This document shows positions 44,924 through 58,600 of a DNA stretch of 64,000 bases, piece by piece. The notes under the pieces were generated by a model, which ran no database searches, was not told the origin of the DNA, and saw only the letters and a list, made by a program, of their open reading frames with translations. Made by a program: the position numbers and the translations under genes. The first letter of the stretch is position 1. Each line of letters opens with the position of its first letter. The stretch spans positions 1-64,000 of the forward strand of contig JAULBX010020743.1 of assembly GCA_032358255.1 (NCBI GenBank). Direction: 5' to 3'. This DNA comes from Heterotrichella gracilis. Lineage: Eukaryota; Sar; Xanthophyceae; Tribonematales; Xanthonemataceae.

Positions 44924-47267
44924 TTAGTCCAGCGCTGGCTGTTCCAGCTGGCTGTCGCTGTCACTCCCCTCTCCATCGCTTTCCCCACCCCCCCCTGTCG
45001 CCCCAGCCCCCTCCCGCCGCGCCTTGGCAGCACGCTTTTTGCCCTGGGAGGTTCAAGGGAGAAACCATCGTTGGATAATGTGGAGTGACACAAATACATA
45101 TGCTATGTGCGGAGCGTCCTCTGGCAAGGCTGAGTAGACTTGACGTATGAATGGTGCAAGATGACCCCCAGGTCTCATACGGAAATACATTTGCATACGC
45201 TGCATCACAATAAATATGCACACTTGTGGCATAGATCCTTGGACAGCCTCATACATGCCCTAAGCCACGAAGGTTCGAGGGTGAGTGCGCCATGCTTGGG
45301 ATTCTTGTTCATTGTAATTGTGCGCTCGGAGTAGGCCAAACTGCTCACCTTTTTCTTTTGCCTTTTTGCGCGCTTCTTTGCTGTCTTTGCAATCTCCAGC
45401 GCCTCAAGAGTGGCCTTCTTCTCCTGCACACACCACACACCACACGTCAATTGCTGGATGGGGTATGTGATTCATGGCCCTGCCGCGCTGCCGTCCTCAT
45501 ATTGGCTGTGCAACCTTATTCCCGCAACAGCAGGTGGTGTAACTCTAGAGAAGCATGCCCCAGGCCATCGACAGTCCAACCAGGGTTGGACCCGACCACA
45601 TGATCAGCATCCAATCAGAATTTATGCTGATACACGATCATCATATCATCAGGATCCACTTAACATCATTACCAGCTGCATGGCAGACAGACACCTCTGG
45701 CAAGAAAATGTTTTCCACCCAGTTCTCTGGAACCACCACCACCCAATGCCGACAGATAGGCATTGTGTAACCATGTGACGTATCAATACGCGCATGTGAC
45801 GCACATATGTGCAGATGCAATTTTGATTGTGTGTATGCCTGCCTACCTCAAACTCCTGCTGTTTTGCGTTGCGCAGGTCGTCCTCCTCTATCCGCTGCAA
45901 CCGCATCTGCTCGCGTCGCCGGGCCTGGGGGCGAGTGCGAGGAACGATGGTGGATGGGTGGGTGGGATACCTCGTGGGTGAAGTGGGTAGCGGCAGTGAT
46001 TCATGGTGACATGTGGGGGACGTGGACGTGGGTAGCGGCAGTGATTCATGGTGACATGTGGGGGGTGTGGATGAGGCTCCACGGCAATGATAGAGACCAA
46101 TTTGCAATCTGGCTGGCGGAGGTACGTGCAGCAGGGTCAGCTTAGCAGCCTTCCCTCGTAAGTTATACATGCACACCACCCATGGGCTGTGGGGTGTGGT
46201 GCATCTGCTCGTGACGCCTGGCCTGGGGGATGTGCATAGGTGGTGGGCTGTGGCGTGGATAATTTGGCGAAGTCAGTAGTCAATGGTGCTGATGCGATAG
46301 AGGGATGTGCAGCTCGTGCTGAGCATGGAAGCCTGTGAGGGAGTGTACAGCGGGAGTCGGGTGGGGGTGCCAGATGGGAAGGGTGCAGGTGCCAAGGCCT
46401 TGGGTTTTTGTACACCTTGGGTTTTTGTACGGGCATTGCTCTTGCTGACATGGCACATGCACATGCTGCTGACGTGGCACCCCCTTTGCGGTACATGCAC
46501 GCATCCCCGACACCCTGTCATGGCGCGTACACATGCTGACATGGCACCCACCTGGCGGTACATGTGGAACTCCCCTGAGCCCGCGCCTGCATTGCTGCCC
46601 GAGATGTTCATCACCCGTGAGGGCACGTTGTCCAGGATGGCCTGAAGCTTCTCACCCAGGACCTCGGCCTGGCAGGTGGGGGGGGGGATTGGGTGTGAGA
46701 TGAAGCAGGCTGGGGCGAGGTGCAGAATGCGTGGAGGCAAACGCGCACAAGCACACCAGAATTAACAGCCGTCATGGGAATTGCTTGTGTCATTCCGGCG
46801 TGGCGGGCAACTAAGCACTTTTCATTTGATCAGCCCACCGCAAGGGCATGCAGCTGATGCTTGCCTCATAACCTTTTTCTAACTATACTGGTGAAATAAT
46901 GCACAAATTGTCTTGCTATACAGAAGCAATGCTTCCCGAGCTGAGGTGCAGACATTTTGAACACGCGCAGTATGTGGAACCTGAGCAGGTATCTTTTGTG
47001 GAAGCAATAATGCAATTGCTCCACATGCAATTGCCCATTGCATGCACATGCCAACTTGCATGCAGAACGCTGCGAAGCCACATAGGCACTGCAAGCCCCC
47101 ACTGGCCGCACAGGTAATTTCCACTAGGTCGGACATCCTCCGGTGCTCATGAAAAACGTGCTCACCTCCTCCACCCGCCTGGCGCGCTCCTCTTCAGACA
47201 CCTCCGGCCCATGGGCGCACAGGGCCAGCGCCCTGCTGCTAGGGTCTACGTAGGGTTGTATGCTCAT
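44924..47267 (-). CDS. PRKRIP1: PRKRIP1-family spliceosomal protein
   Basis: Five exons (47267-47166, 46668-46552, 45924-45847, 45423-45349, 45043-44924), every one a multiple of three with phase-0 joins, give 163 aa. Diagnostic is AGAGSGEFHMYRQ in exon 2, matching the family core (SSAGAGSGEFHVYR in the animal protein). It is followed by the charged helix RRREQMRLQRIEEDDL, then EALEIAKTAKKRAKRQKKK, and a Ser/Asp/Glu tail. In animals this protein is a component of the catalytic spliceosome, where its long helix bridges U2 snRNP and Prp17/Cwc-type factors; a nuclear splicing role is therefore expected here. At 163 aa it is slightly shorter than the animal protein, mainly at the N-terminus and the tail. 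The start MSIQPYVDP at 47267 is the first in-frame ATG of the first exon. Confidence 0.87.
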
Positions 47268-49480
47268 CGTGGGAACCCTGCCAATACCCTATATACTGGA
47301 GCCTGCTCCCGTGCTGGTGCAGGGCTGCGTATCCGGGTTGAAGTATGGCACTGGTGGCTGGTGGCGAGAGAGGCCGTTCCAATACTGCAATTGTGGGTGG
47401 ACACTGCCAGGTGGGTGGATGACATCGGGGAAAATGCCAAGGAATGGCAGCGTGACCACTGTCAATAACCTCACACACAACATGCATATCACCCCCCAAC
47501 AAGGGCTGCGGAGCTGTGCTGGGTGGTGGAGCAGCCTGGGGCCGCGCCCGGCACCTAAGTGCAGCAGACCGCTGCCATGTGAGGTGCAAATGAGCTGTGG
47601 ATAACTGCGATGCTGAGCTGGTAATGGTGGCTACAGGTGGCACCGTACTTGACAAAGTGCAAACGGTGCAGCCATTGGCGCAGGGGTCGTGCGCTAGTAG
47701 TATGGGGCATGGTGCATGAGAATAGGACCTGCTGCTTACCTGGTACTATCTGCTGGCACCCAATGTAGGCCTTGCCACAGCAGACGTTGGTATGCAGGCC
47801 GCACTATGCTCTGGGTCGTGTATCGTTTAGAACTCTGGGATAGACTGGGGAAACGTCCAGAAACGTCCAGACAGCATCCACTGTGCAGGGGCTTCTACTG
47901 GGTGCTGTTCCCAGCACGGATTGCCTACCGAAGTCAAGGGAGAACGTATCTAATAACTGGCAGTCGAATAAAGCAGCTTGTTATGCTACTTGGTGCGGTG
48001 CAAGCAGGTGAGGGGTGGCCAATGCATGCATATAATAGCACTTGTGTGATACAACTCCCCTTCGCTTTAAGGCAAAGCAGTGGACGTGTTCGCGAAACAG
48101 ATGCATCACCAAAGCTTGAATCAGGTTGTAGTTGCGCTGTTTCTGCTGCCAAATGTGTGCATTGGCCTCACAAGTTGTCCCAACCCAAACTAGGGACTGC
48201 AAGCACGGCCGTCATCCCAAGCAAAAAAACAGAATTGGAAAAAAAGTCGAAGCAATGAAATCGCCCACCTGCATGGCCAAACTGAGACTGGCAACGTGTC
48301 CACCGTAGACACGTTGTGATGCGCCACGTTCATGAGCGTGGGTTCCTGACGGTTGCTGACGTCTGAAAGAGTAGAACCGGGACACGTCGAAGGATTTATG
48401 CAAGGCTTTAGCCACGGCATGCACATGGTTGTGTTTGAGCCTCCAACATCGGACATTGCAACTGGCAGACTCAGTCCTTAAAGCTTCAAACTTGTGACAC
48501 TCACGTACTCGCCATTGCCAAGACTTTGACGTTTGACTAGTTGCAAGCAGTCACCACAGGAGGACACTGTGCCACAGGTGGTCCACTGGCAGCAAGACCC
48601 ATGTTTTCACTCCTTCCAGTTGCGAAGTAGACTAAGCGGAAGTTTCGCGATTCTAGTCCTGTTACAAGTTGCAATTATGGGCATAAGAGGGCAATGAGCA
48701 TTGGTGGAAGGCTTAGAGCTGTTTGAAAGCTTTCAAGGGACAGGAGCACCTCCTCTTAAGGGCATGAAGTGTTCCAAGGCACCTGGTGACCATTGGTGAA
48801 GCCATGGCCATTGCTGTGTCTGCATGAACCAACGGTGGCCAATGCCAGCAACACAACAGCCTCCACAGCCTACATTGACAACCACAGTGTTATCTGTCCT
48901 TCTGACAGCATGGCTCAAGCGTGGCTGTCAGGAGCGCTGCCTCCCCATGTTGCTGCCTGCATCGTGATCTTCAATGCCTTCTCCACACTAAGCAATGGTG
49001 CGCCATGCTCCTCAGCGATTGAGATTTGATCAGCCATGGCAGCTTTGTGCCCTGCCCTGCCGTGTAGCATGGCTCCATGCAATGCAAGGAATGACGTGCA
49101 CCAAATCCATGCACGTAGTGTATTTCATGTGCCAAGTCTTGCTCCCAGAGTCTGCCTAGGGACACCCACATCATAGCGCTATCTGAAAATGGGTTAATAA
49201 TTATGTTTTGAATTTGCATGCATTCCAGCACCGCTAAATGCAAAATAGCAGCCGCCCTTGGCATTGCACAGCTTGCACCACCCCGCACGGCGGCGCCACC
49301 TAACCATTAGGGCTGCTTGTATTGGTATTATTCCGCCAGCCGCATTGAGATCTGGTATCCCAGCATGTAGGCTGTCAATGGCAACTGGGGCCAATTTTAG
49401 GCAGTCGCAAGCGGTAATGTTGCACAAATCTGTGTTTTTAGTGTGAACTGGTTGCTAAATTGGATTGCAATCATGTGTGC
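47268..49480. other. Intergenic, no gene recognised
   Basis: About 2.2 kb with frames broken by stops. A hydrophobic open frame at 48793-49029 is the best candidate exon but has no recognisable motif. The upstream region of PRKRIP1 lies at its left end. Confidence 0.35.
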
Positions 49481-49481
49481 A

Positions 49482-50810
49482 GGCGTTGGAGCATTTGTGA
49501 TCCAGCCTGACACAGCAGGCAACTCCACTCCTCCTTCCAGCACTGCCTCCCTCCCTGTGTGGGTGCTGTGTATCATACCCGCCTTGGCAACCGCTGACCT
49601 GGTGTTTACATGCTGCGCACAAGGGACTGTGAACTACACGCATTTGGGACAAGGTGATTTATGCCGTAAACTTCTTGTTCCTGTTGGATTAAATTGCAAT
49701 TCAATATTGTCACGCTGGATCATGCATGGCACAACTGCACATGACAGCATGGCGCCATTCTGCGCAGTAAATTTAGAGCAAAGCCGGGGCCGCCACTGTA
49801 AGGTGCTCCTCCCTCCCAGGATCATGCCATGCATGACATTGTGTGCTTTTTTTTATCATGTAGGGTCTTGGACACTGGTAGGCCCTGGCGCTGGGTGCCT
49901 GGCCTCGTGCTCCGATGACAATGACACCGGCCTGGTGCTGGACATACTTTGGCCAAGGCCTGCGGGGTCAAGTGAGTACATTGGCAGAGGAGTAAATTAT
50001 GTAATTGCCGACTGCAACTCACTCAGGTGCGAGCTTAAATTTGCATTGTGCAGGACCTGGTGTTGCTTGCATGCACATGGCAACAAATGCCAGTGATAGC
50101 TCTTGACAATGTGAAAGCTCATGGCATGCACTGCTTGGACCTTACAGTTCTGTCACAGCAACGGCAGTTATTTTGCATGAATAAATGTCAACCTTCGGAG
50201 CGTTAGGTAGGTTGATTATTTGTGAGGTTTGTCAAGCCATACCTGTGGCGCGGCACCAAGCAAAGCAAGGCCTTTTTACCTTCACTAAATTGTCCTTACT
50301 CGTTTCCTGCAGCTCCTTCAGCGGCCCCCCTACTGGTCCCCTTGACCTGCCTGAGGAGGTCCTCGCAGTGACCCAGGCAGGGGGGTATGTCCAGGGGGTG
50401 CATTTTGTGGTCAGGCTGCAACCAAAAGGTGGGACCCACCCCCTCACCGCCAAGATTCAATTTGAGCAAAAAACTCAGGCCTTGGCCAAAATGGTCAATG
50501 TATTTCATGGATACATTAATAATGTTGCTTCCACACTTCGCAGGTGGTGCGCCGCCCGCTCCAGACCACCCCTGCCCCTCCCTCCCCTCCCCAGGGAGTC
50601 CCGCCACCTCCCCTGAAGTGGCAGAATCTGACCCAGTCCAGAGCCATGCCCTCCCCCCCCCTCCCGCGCCTCAACCCTCACCTGATTTCGTTGGGCAACT
50701 GTGCGTGGTCCCGTACACAGCCATTTACACGTTCTGGCAGCTACAACCAGCAGATGTTGGCCCGGGGTTTGGGGGTTACTAATAGGCCGGAGGGCGGTTG
50801 CGGCCAGTGA
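49482..50810 (+). other. Possible unresolved plus-strand gene
   Basis: Several GC-rich islands with splice-like borders stand out of AT-rich DNA: about 49482-49557, 49864-49972 (CSDDNDTGLVLDILWPRP, donor GTGAGT), 50311-50386 (LPEEVLAVTQAGG, donor GTATGT) and 50545 onward (SRTQPFTRSGSYNQQMLARG, stop near 50810). I could not join them in one frame and do not recognise a product. They may be exons of a small gene or chance islands. Confidence 0.25.
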
Positions 50811-50929
50811 TTACCCCTTTCAGGCCCTAAGATGGGGTCCGGGCACAGAGGGCTGCTACCAATATCTTTGGAGGAACGCATCGAGTCCCTTGGGGGGCTT
50901 CGGCGTGGTGTTCCGGGGGCTCGTTTGAT

Positions 50930-52604
50930 TCAATAGTATGTATAATATCCATAATATGTATGTTGGCATAGCTAACCCACCATCATGACAGACCAGCTTC
51001 CCCGGATCAGCGTAGGCCATCAGGCAGGGGTTCACTGTACTCACCGACTCGGTGCTGGACTGCAGCAGTGCACATTGTGAGACTTCCCCCCTTGAAACTT
51101 TCAAGTGTTGGGCGCCGTCTCAATTACACATGGATGTAGGCCAGTGTAGGCATTGACTTGTCAAGACAGTCTCAGAGAAAATGATTGTCTGGTCCAACTG
51201 TGACACCGGGTAGCAGCTACCAGAAGCGACCTTCTCAGATCATTCTGTAATACTACCTGTTTAATTGTAATATATAGCAATGAATAACCGTTATTAATTA
51301 GTTATGGCTGAAACTTTAAGCTGGAATGCGTACAAATCAATCAGTGCAATCGATGCCGCGATGGCGTTGCTCCAATTTTGTGTCATGACACCATGATGAC
51401 ACACACATCACAATGAAGCCACAAGTAAGCTCGACCCATGATGGCAATAATTACATTGGAAACTCTACAACGATGACGCACAACAGTCAGGCATCCCCGG
51501 GCATTACTGCCGCAGAATTGTTGCGCGAAATGCGAATGTAAAGTAACGTCACCATAGCTACAAAACGATCATCATGATAAACCAGCTGCGCAAGTTCAGC
51601 TGCTAACAGTGTTTACATAACAGGAATAGGGTTGAAATTTGCGCATGTCTACTGAAACATCCAACGAAAAGATGAAACTAGGAATGATCAACGTGGGAAG
51701 AGCATGGATCTCAGATGGCTTGAAGTGGAGATAAAACGGGAGAGAGGAGGAGATGTTGATGATACCATTACGCCACATCACAGCTGCCCACATTCAGGGT
51801 AATTTACCACCCTGCTGCACCACCTTAGGCTGGGTGGACACCAATCTACCAAGCTGTCCTGGAATCATGCCCCCACGTACACCGTGCCGGGCCCCATAAA
51901 TGTACACTGCAGGCTACTGTCAAAAATCACCCCCGGGAACAGCCGTGTACGCTACACTACTGGTCATGCATTACCAATGAAATCCCAGCAGGCACTGTAT
52001 GGCAGCGGCCTTGACTCAACCAAAAATGGAGAAAAGCTCGCCGCCTCTGATGCACACATGTACGCAGCATGCTTCTTGCTCCTGTGGAGCCATGTCATTG
52101 ACACCCGTGGCCAGGGGGTGCGGCAGGGTTTGGGGACATGCACCTAGCTGCGCAGCGCCCACATGGCATATTTAACATGGCAAAACATCGTGCTGAAGCA
52201 CTCTTCCCGCCGTAGTAACGCATCAATGCACAGTGGCACTACACACGGCTATGGTATGCACACTCCATAAAATACTCTGGGTGCTGCAACTGAAAGGCGC
52301 ACCGTACAAGTTCGTGCGATCTAATGATTGAAAAACACCCCTACCTGGTCTCCTGATAGAGGACAACAAGATGGAGAAATTTGAAGTAAAAAAAGTACAC
52401 TACATCAAGGCCTGGGTCCCGCACACCCGTCTGTGCCCCAGGCCCTGTCCCCCCTCTTAACCCCTGCACTAAGGCAACACCATGCCCATGTACCCCACCC
52501 CGCCATTGATGCCCCCTCACCCCTGCCATGGACCCCAGCAGCGCACCCCATAGCACCCGCATGGACACCCTCCCACATGCCGCCAAGTGCGCCACCCCTC
52601 CCCT
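50930..52604. other. Intergenic, AT-rich, no gene seen
   Basis: About 1.7 kb downstream of the potassium transporter. No coding frame was recognised. The stretch from about 51240 to 51340 is especially AT-rich. Confidence 0.45.
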
Positions 52605-55600
52605 TCACACGTCGTATATTACTCCCACCTGCACCAGGTCCTCTGAGGGCACCTTGTAGGTGTCGTGGGGATCCGCCTGCATGAGCGACACCATGGTGCG
52701 GAAGGCGTAGTTGATCATCAGGCGCTTGAAGAAGGTGCTGCCCTGGGAGCACACAACCTGCGGGAGGGGAAGGGGGGGTGAGGGTGCAGGGTAGGAATGG
52801 AATGCCAAGGAAGGGGAATTGAGGGTGCAGGGTAGGAATGGAATGCCAAGGAAGGGACAGGATTGGTACTTGACTCAGGGGGGCCCACTCCTCCTGGATA
52901 GTCCTGTGCTACTCTCACTCCCTGGTTTGGGATCGTCGCTGAGTTATGGGCCAACACATGCCTCCCAAGGCGCATTCCCAGGACTTCTTGTTAACCAAAC
53001 CCCCCACCCCCCACCCTACACCCTCACCTGTGACTTGCCCAAGACGTACATCATCAGCTCATTCTCCCTCGCCCTAACCCCAAACCCTGCCATAGTACCC
53101 TACACCCTCACCTGTGACTTGCCCATGACGTACACCACCAGCTCGCTCTCCCTGGCTGTGCTCACAAGCTGCACCTCCTTGGCCAGGCGCTGCACGCGGT
53201 TGGCATTCAGGGACAGGGGCTCATCATCTGGGTCGTCGCCAAACGCTTGGAGCACCTGGAAACCACAAGGGAGGGTTTAGGGTTTCTATATTAGGGTTTG
53301 TGGTTGGCGTTCAGGGACAGGGCTCGTCGTCGGGGTCGTCCCCAAAGGCCTGGAGCACCTGGGAACCACAACGGAGGGTTTCGAGTTCGGAATCAGCCCA
53401 CAACGCCTGGAGGGCCCGGGAACCACAGCGAAGGGTTTTTGGTCATTGCCGAAGACCTGGCAAGACTTGAGATCCACACCCAACAAGGCAGGGTTGGAGA
53501 GTTGTGCCAGGCAAAATTACACTTGCAGGTCCTGAAAGCTAGCAAGCTGACTTCAAGCAAGGTTACGCAGCGGCCTCAGCCCCAAATGACCCACTTCTGG
53601 TATAAGCAGTGTCAAACAGAACTTGCCACCACAAAATCCTTCCGCACACCCACCTTGATGGACATCCTCTTTGCCTGGCGGACCGACGGGGTTTCCCTGA
53701 GTTGACCGCGCTGCATCCCCGGGAGTGGGGGCAAGGGGGGGAGGGGGGAGTGGCTCTCGGATGCCGCGTGCACTGATGCGGGGGTGGAGGGGGTTTTCTG
53801 CCAGAAGTGGGGGTGGGGGGTTAAGGGCTGGGACAAGGGGCAGGAATTAAAGGTTTTGTTTTACGTCTTAAGGTAGGTGGCCCTCGCAGCAGCAGGCAAG
53901 GGTAAAAAACACAATTGGATTCTAGTGAGAGAGTGTTGTCCCACCATCCCACACCACGAGATATATGCACTGACTCTTCCCTCCACCAATAACATCGCTT
54001 TGGGCTTTAAAGTTCAACAGGATACCGCCACACGTGCCATCGCCATGCCAGCAGCCGCACCACCAACCCATGCACCCAAAAGCATGGTCCAATAATAGCC
54101 CTCCACCCACCCACCCACCCACCCAGCCCCCAACCCGCACCTGCCCTGTCCCCAGCCCCTTCTCCACATCATCATCATCCCCATTCCCCCTGGTAGTGGC
54201 CAAATACACCCGCTCCAGGTCGCGGATGTTGAACACCACACCAGGACCCCCGCCCTGGCTGCCCACGCTGCGCATGGTGGGCATGCTGTGGAGGGTGCTC
54301 CCCGGGCTGGAGGAGTGGAGCTTCTGGATGACTGCGGGTGGGGGGGGTGGGAGGGGATGAGCGGGTGTTGCCAGTGGGTAGCGGGGGTGGGGAAATGCTG
54401 AAGGGGGGTTGGTTTATGCACTGGCAGGGGGCATGGTGAGGGGAAGGGGCGCAGCGCGAGGTGAAAGATTGCAAGATGAGTGGCCTGTGCATCGGGGTTG
54501 ACGGGAGGCAACAGGCACACACTCGCACGCTAACCACCGCCACCATCAGGAGCGTTCATACTACAAACCAGTAGTCCTGGCAGTCTTGATTATAGTATTG
54601 ACTAGATTGTACTTAAAGTTCAGGGTTTAGGATTGGAAAAATAACAGCCCTACCACCTTTGCAACCCCACCCCACCACCACCCCTAGGCTAGGGACCCAC
54701 ATTTGCGCATATGTGGGGGCAGGTTTAGGTCCCTGGCCGCCTTGTCCAGTGCAACTGGATCGGACCCGGGGTCCGGCCGGGGGGTAGGCACCGCGGGGGG
54801 GAGGGGTGGGGGGCGGGGTGGGGGAGCGGCTGGTGGTGTGTCGACCTTGCCAGTCCTGCAGCGATCAAAGGGGGGTGCGTGGGAGACCAGGTGCGCTCCT
54901 GGCACTGGGATTGGGCTGCAACCAATCATTGGTGGCGGAAGGGGTGCGACGGAAATCAGGATGAGAATGGTGACGGGGTGGCTTGTTGATGGTGGCAGGC
55001 CTCCCTGCATGGGAACAGGCAATAGCCATGTCCTGCCATGCCATGCAGTGCCCTGCACATATCTACAGCACTGTGCATAGTATGCCCCAACAAGGAAGCG
55101 ACCAGTCATGCGCCTACATGTGCCCCCCTGCCTCCCAACCCCCACAAAGACAATTGTGCCCTTTGCATGGCCGGTGAAGCTCACCGCAAGTGCACATTTA
55201 TGCGCCCCCATCTCTCCCACCCCCACCCACCTTCCCTCCTCCAACGTGGCCAGGTACACCCTCTCCAGGTCCCGTATGTTGAACACCACCCCCTTGCCCT
55301 GGCTGCCCACGCTGTGCATGGTGGGCATGCTGTGAAGGCTGTTGCCGGGGCTGGACGAGTGGAGCTTCTGGATGACTGCGGGTGGGAGTAGGAGGGGATG
55401 TCAGTGGGTGTGGCCAGGGTATTTCTAGAATGCACGGACAAACACTATGGCTGCAGGCGGAGTGGGGTGTGCGGTGTGTGGGCACAGCTACTGATGCTGC
55501 AATGCATGTACCCAATGGTGACCCTAAACCTTTGAACCAAGGCCACTAGGAGGTGCTCTTCAATGCCAGGCACATGGGTAAATTTACTTAACATTTTTTA

Positions 55601-58600
55601 ATGAAAATTTAGCCATGCATCTTAAATAATACAGCCAACAACAAGCAGCTGCAGGATGCACAGGCAACCCCAAGGTGGAAGAAAGTCAAGGACCCACATT
55701 TTCGCATGTGTGGCGGCATGTTGAGGCTCTTGGCCGCCCTATCCAGTGCAGCGGGGTCTGCAGTGGGGTCTGGCTGGGGGGAGGGGGGCGCGGGCAGGCT
55801 GGCCACATCACCCACGCTTGCACTCCTGTAGGGGGTGGGGACGAGTCAGACTTGGTGGGGATGGGGGGCAGTGGGCAGACAGTGCATGCACCCTGAATTG
55901 CGCAGCGAGGGTCCAGGCATTGGTGTGGTGACGACAGCCGTGCAGCATGCTGTGTTGGGTTGGGATTGTTGAGTTTGGAGGGCAAGATGTATCCCCCTAC
56001 ACTGTGATCACCAACCAAACACAGCTGTGGAGGATCTCCTCGCCTTGCATTGCTGACAAAAACCACAACACCCTCCCCCCTGCCACGGCACACAGGTGAC
56101 GATGTCCCCAAGCCTCCATAATCCCAGGGTCCACATACCTTTTTGGGGATGGCACATCCGTGGAACCAAAGTTTCCGTAAAACGAGCTGCGGCTGATTGT
56201 GTCCTGCATCTGCTGGAACAGCTTGCGGCTCAGGTGGTCAGTCATCTCAGTCACAAAGTCTGTACCCTGCGTAGGGTATTCCATGTAGCCGTAGCGGGCG
56301 ATGACGTGGTAGAAGCCAGAGGCCGACAGCTGGCTGGCCAGGAAACGCTCTCGGGGATCCACTTCGGGGATGGGGACGAACCTGGGGATTGAACACAAAG
56401 AAACTGTGTTATGGGCACAGCGTTTCATCTTGTTGTGAACCCAACCCATCCGAATAATCCATCCCATTATTTAAATCTCTACATGCATTGGCACTGGAGG
56501 ACTTCCAGGAAGTTAATGCAACCCAAAAAGGGCAGCAAAATGGGTCTATGCATACTCGAGCCAAGGCTCACGGCTTACCCAGGATGTGATCATGCCCACT
56601 GAACACCGCTTGCCAGCCAAGACAAAAACCAGACTTCTTCCCTTATGACTCACCTGATGGTTAGAATGACCACCACATCGTGCAGCACAGGGAATTTGGC
56701 CAGGAATTTTGACACCGTGGGGGGCAGCCCATCCAGCTCGCTGCTGTAGTAGATGCCCATCCCGGGGGTGCGGTAGATCTTGGTGCCCTTGTTCTTGAAA
56801 ACCAGGTCCCCGTCGTTCTCTGAAGTTTTGTCCACAGAGAAGAGGTCCTTGACCTGCACAGGGTTTTGAGCAACGGCGTGAAGTTGTGCATAGCGAGAAT
56901 TTAGGGGTTAGGGTTTACGGTCCTGGGCAACGGCGTGAAGTTGTGCACAGAAAGCAGGGAGCACTGCAGCATCATGCTTGCCAAAATGCACACTGATGCC
57001 CAAAGTACACAAGGAAGTGCACACTGGGTGGCCCCCAGGTATGTATACCGTGTGTGGCAACGGACTCCCTCCACAACATTTCAGAAGAAGAACACACATT
57101 CAAAAATGAATTAAAGTAGCATCAGGACAGATTTAAGTGGCGCATAAGGCCTGACTGTAACTGAAATGCAGGTCTCTTAGCAAAATCTAATTGACGCACA
57201 CCCCAGGCAAGGGTTTTCGTCAAGGTTTCCGGCCCTCACCCTGAGCACGTTGCGCATGTGGAATTCCTTCTTCTTGGTGGAGCCATACCACCAGGTGAGC
57301 ATGATACTCGAGTAGATGAGCGCCATCATGATGGAGAACCAACCCCCCTTGGGGATCTTCTCCACCGCGGATGACAGGAACAGGCCCTCGATGGCGGCGA
57401 ATACTACGAAGAAGATTGCGGGGAGGTACCAGGGGAGTATCCACACGGTGATCATGACCAGGGAGGTGAGGAAGGTGGTGAACAGCATGTCGCAGATGAC
57501 GGCCAGGCCTGTGGGGGGGGGACACTAACCCTTGAACCCTAAATATATACCCTAAAACCTACAGGTGGTGAACAGCATGTCGCAGATGACGGCCAGGCCT
57601 GTGGGGGGGAGATGCAAACCCTTAAACCCTAAACATAGACCCTTAAACCTACAGGTGGTGAACAGCATGTCACAGATGACGGGCAGGCCTGTGGGGGGGG
57701 GACACAAACCCTTAAATCCTACACATTGACCCTAAAACCAAAGGGTGGTGAACAGCATGTCGCAGATGACGGTCAGGCCTGTGGGGGGGGGGACACAAAC
57801 CCTTAAACCCTACACATTGACCCTAAAACCTACAGGTGGTGAACAGCATGTCGCAGATGACGGCCAGGCCTGTTGGGGGGGGACACTAACCCTTAAACCC
57901 TATATATATACCCTAAAACCTAAAGGTGGTGAACAGCATGTCGCAGTCGACGGCCAGGCCTGTGGGGGGGGAACACAAACCCTTAAACCCTACACATAGA
58001 CCCTTAAACCTACAGGTGGTGAACAGCATGTCGCAGATGACGGCCAGGCCTGCGGGGTGGAGATGCAAACCCTTAAACCCTAAACCCAGAAACCCTAAGC
58101 CCTAGGTAGCATGTCCCAAATTTGTCATTAATGACTGCCAGGCCTGCAAGTGGGGTGGTTTCAGACCTGTGGAGAGCAACTACCCAAACCCTTCCGCGGT
58201 GATGGGCTTTGATTGGCCGATACACAGCATGGCACATGGTGGTGTGCAATGATCCCACATGCGCCCTGGTCCACAACCATAGCAAACCCACTGTGGATAT
58301 GCGCTGTGCACCCAGCCCTACATTGAACAAGTGCACCTTCCCTAGAGTGCAAGCTCTTATCACCATCCAACCATTGCCCCACAACCCATCCATTATACTG
58401 TACCGTATGCGTTCCCCAGCTTGGTTGATGTCTGGAAAATGAGCACCACCACGATGGTGAGCACCAGCAGCATCCAGTTGATCAGCGGGATGTACACCTG
58501 GGACATGACAAGGGTTTAGGGTTTAAGAGTAGACAGGGGATGAACACTATGTCAGGGTGGAAGGGATGAGGGACAATGGTTTAGTCAGGACCAGCAGAGG

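Noticed and set aside
48793-49029. 78-codon open frame as a small secreted or membrane protein
   Set aside because: No signal peptide pattern, no motif, and no neighbouring splice sites that extend it.
57745-57999. Plus-strand open frame of 84 codons with repeated EQHVA-DDGQAC units
   Set aside because: It is the antisense shadow of the 90-bp exon-edge array in the KUP intron; the period is 30 codons only because the unit is 90 bases.
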